Below, in pieces: positions 59,487 through 59,813 of a stretch of DNA of 59,813 nt (positions are counted from its first letter, which is position 1; every line of letters starts with the position of its first letter). Location: positions 1-59,813 of the forward strand of contig JADLFN010000058.1 in NCBI GenBank assembly GCA_020845475.1, written 5' to 3'. The notes under the pieces are model-generated. The model ran no database searches and had not been told where the DNA came from. It saw only the letters and a program-made list of their open reading frames with translations. The position numbers and the translations under genes were made by a program. This DNA is from Planctomycetota bacterium. GTDB lineage: Bacteria > Planctomycetota > UBA8742 > UBA2392.

Positions 59487-59813
59487 TGAGCGGTCCGGAC
59501 AGCCGCGCGCCGAAGCCTTTGGCGGAGGCGCGAGGAAAGTCCGGGCTCCATAGAGCAGGAGGGTTGCTAACGGCAACCGAGGGCGACCTCAGGGAAAGTG
59601 GCACAGAAAACAAACCGCCCCAGAGTATCGGGGTAAGGGTGAAAAGGTGCGGCAAGAGCGCACCGCGAGCCCTGGCGACAGGGCCGGCAGGCTAAACCCC
59701 CTCCGGAGCAAGGCCAAATAGGAGTCCAGGCGCTGCTCGCGCCGCCAGAAGTCAAAGACTCGGGTAGGCTGCTTGAGCCTGCCGGCAACGGCAGGCCTAG
59801 ACGAATGGCTGTC
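59487..59813 (+). ncRNA. rnpB: RNase P RNA, bacterial type A, 3' end cut by the window
   Basis: The catalytic RNA of RNase P, which matures tRNA 5' ends. The conserved cores are present: GAGGAAAGTCCGGGCTCC (about 59532-59549), ACAGAAAACAAACCGCC, GTAAGGGTGAAA, GCAAGAGCGCACC, GGAGCAAGGCCAAATAG and the closing GGTAGGCTGCTTGAG...CTAGACGAATGGCTGTC. The 3' strand of the final helix lies beyond the window. TACACT (59475-59480) would be its -10, formed at the end of a REP-like element. Confidence 0.95.

Noticed and set aside
59368..59695. Short frames over the rnpB region
   Set aside because: The conserved RNase P RNA core occupies this sequence; the frames have no motif.

Overview
The window is GC-rich DNA of a Gram-negative-type bacterium. 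It encodes an outer-membrane porin, many lipoproteins with lipoboxes and exported proteins with signal peptides. UGA is the normal stop codon but is also read as selenocysteine in at least one gene, selD. The phylum cannot be fixed from the sequence alone. The lineage-atypical exported coiled-coil proteins, a prepilin-type leader, a Gly-rich/Cys/TM/Arg C-terminal sorting tail, a Rho with a long disordered N-terminus and many intergenic repeat families suggest a Planctomycetota-like or other poorly sampled lineage (inference).

Layout. 0-10 kb: transposase remnants, porin, short-chain reductase, HEAT-repeat protein, zinc-ribbon protein, then a minus-strand run of RNase III, a membrane protein, a stand-alone RtcR-type CARF protein, MFS carrier and pabB. 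10-17 kb: glutaryl-CoA dehydrogenase, a REP-associated tyrosine transposase (RAYT) bracketed by REP-like hairpin elements, uvrB, an ImpE-like protein, and a glyoxalase fragment ending at a further REP-like element. 17-29 kb: exported peptidase, large membrane-anchored protein, M19 dipeptidase, DUF3047 lipoprotein, unknown exported protein, selD with an in-frame UGA, secreted beta-helix protein and an ExbD-like lipoprotein. 29-37 kb: a rhodanese-like gene with two in-frame UGA codons, DUF302 protein, ferredoxin, trmB, coiled-coil lipoprotein, two DUF4139 proteins, a MITE-like element, and a cysteine-free ferredoxin-like protein. 37-46 kb: amidase, ferrochelatase, small genes, then a NarXL-like two-component pair followed by a TDT carrier, a small membrane protein and a formate/nitrite channel. 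46-60 kb: GIY-YIG protein, tRNA-Val, OmpR-type regulator, a minus-strand rho-coaE-lipoprotein-polA block, two membrane-anchored proteins with BRCT-like C-termini, and rnpB running off the right end.

Themes. (1) Selenium: SelD carries selenocysteine itself, and 4 kb away a rhodanese-like protein has UGA at both positions of its C-x4-C motif. (2) Repeats: four kinds recur across the window. These are RAYT-linked CAGAGCC...GGCTCTG hairpin elements, heptanucleotide tandem arrays (two inside polA), multi-hairpin elements with a GGCAAGCC core between convergent genes, and a 12-14 bp palindrome inside coding regions. (3) Several genes have a -10-like hexamer 6-9 nt before the start codon and no Shine-Dalgarno sequence, which suggests leaderless mRNAs. 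(4) The 40.7-45.6 kb locus looks like a sensor-controlled anion transport unit with paired operator-like dyads in front of the transporter genes.
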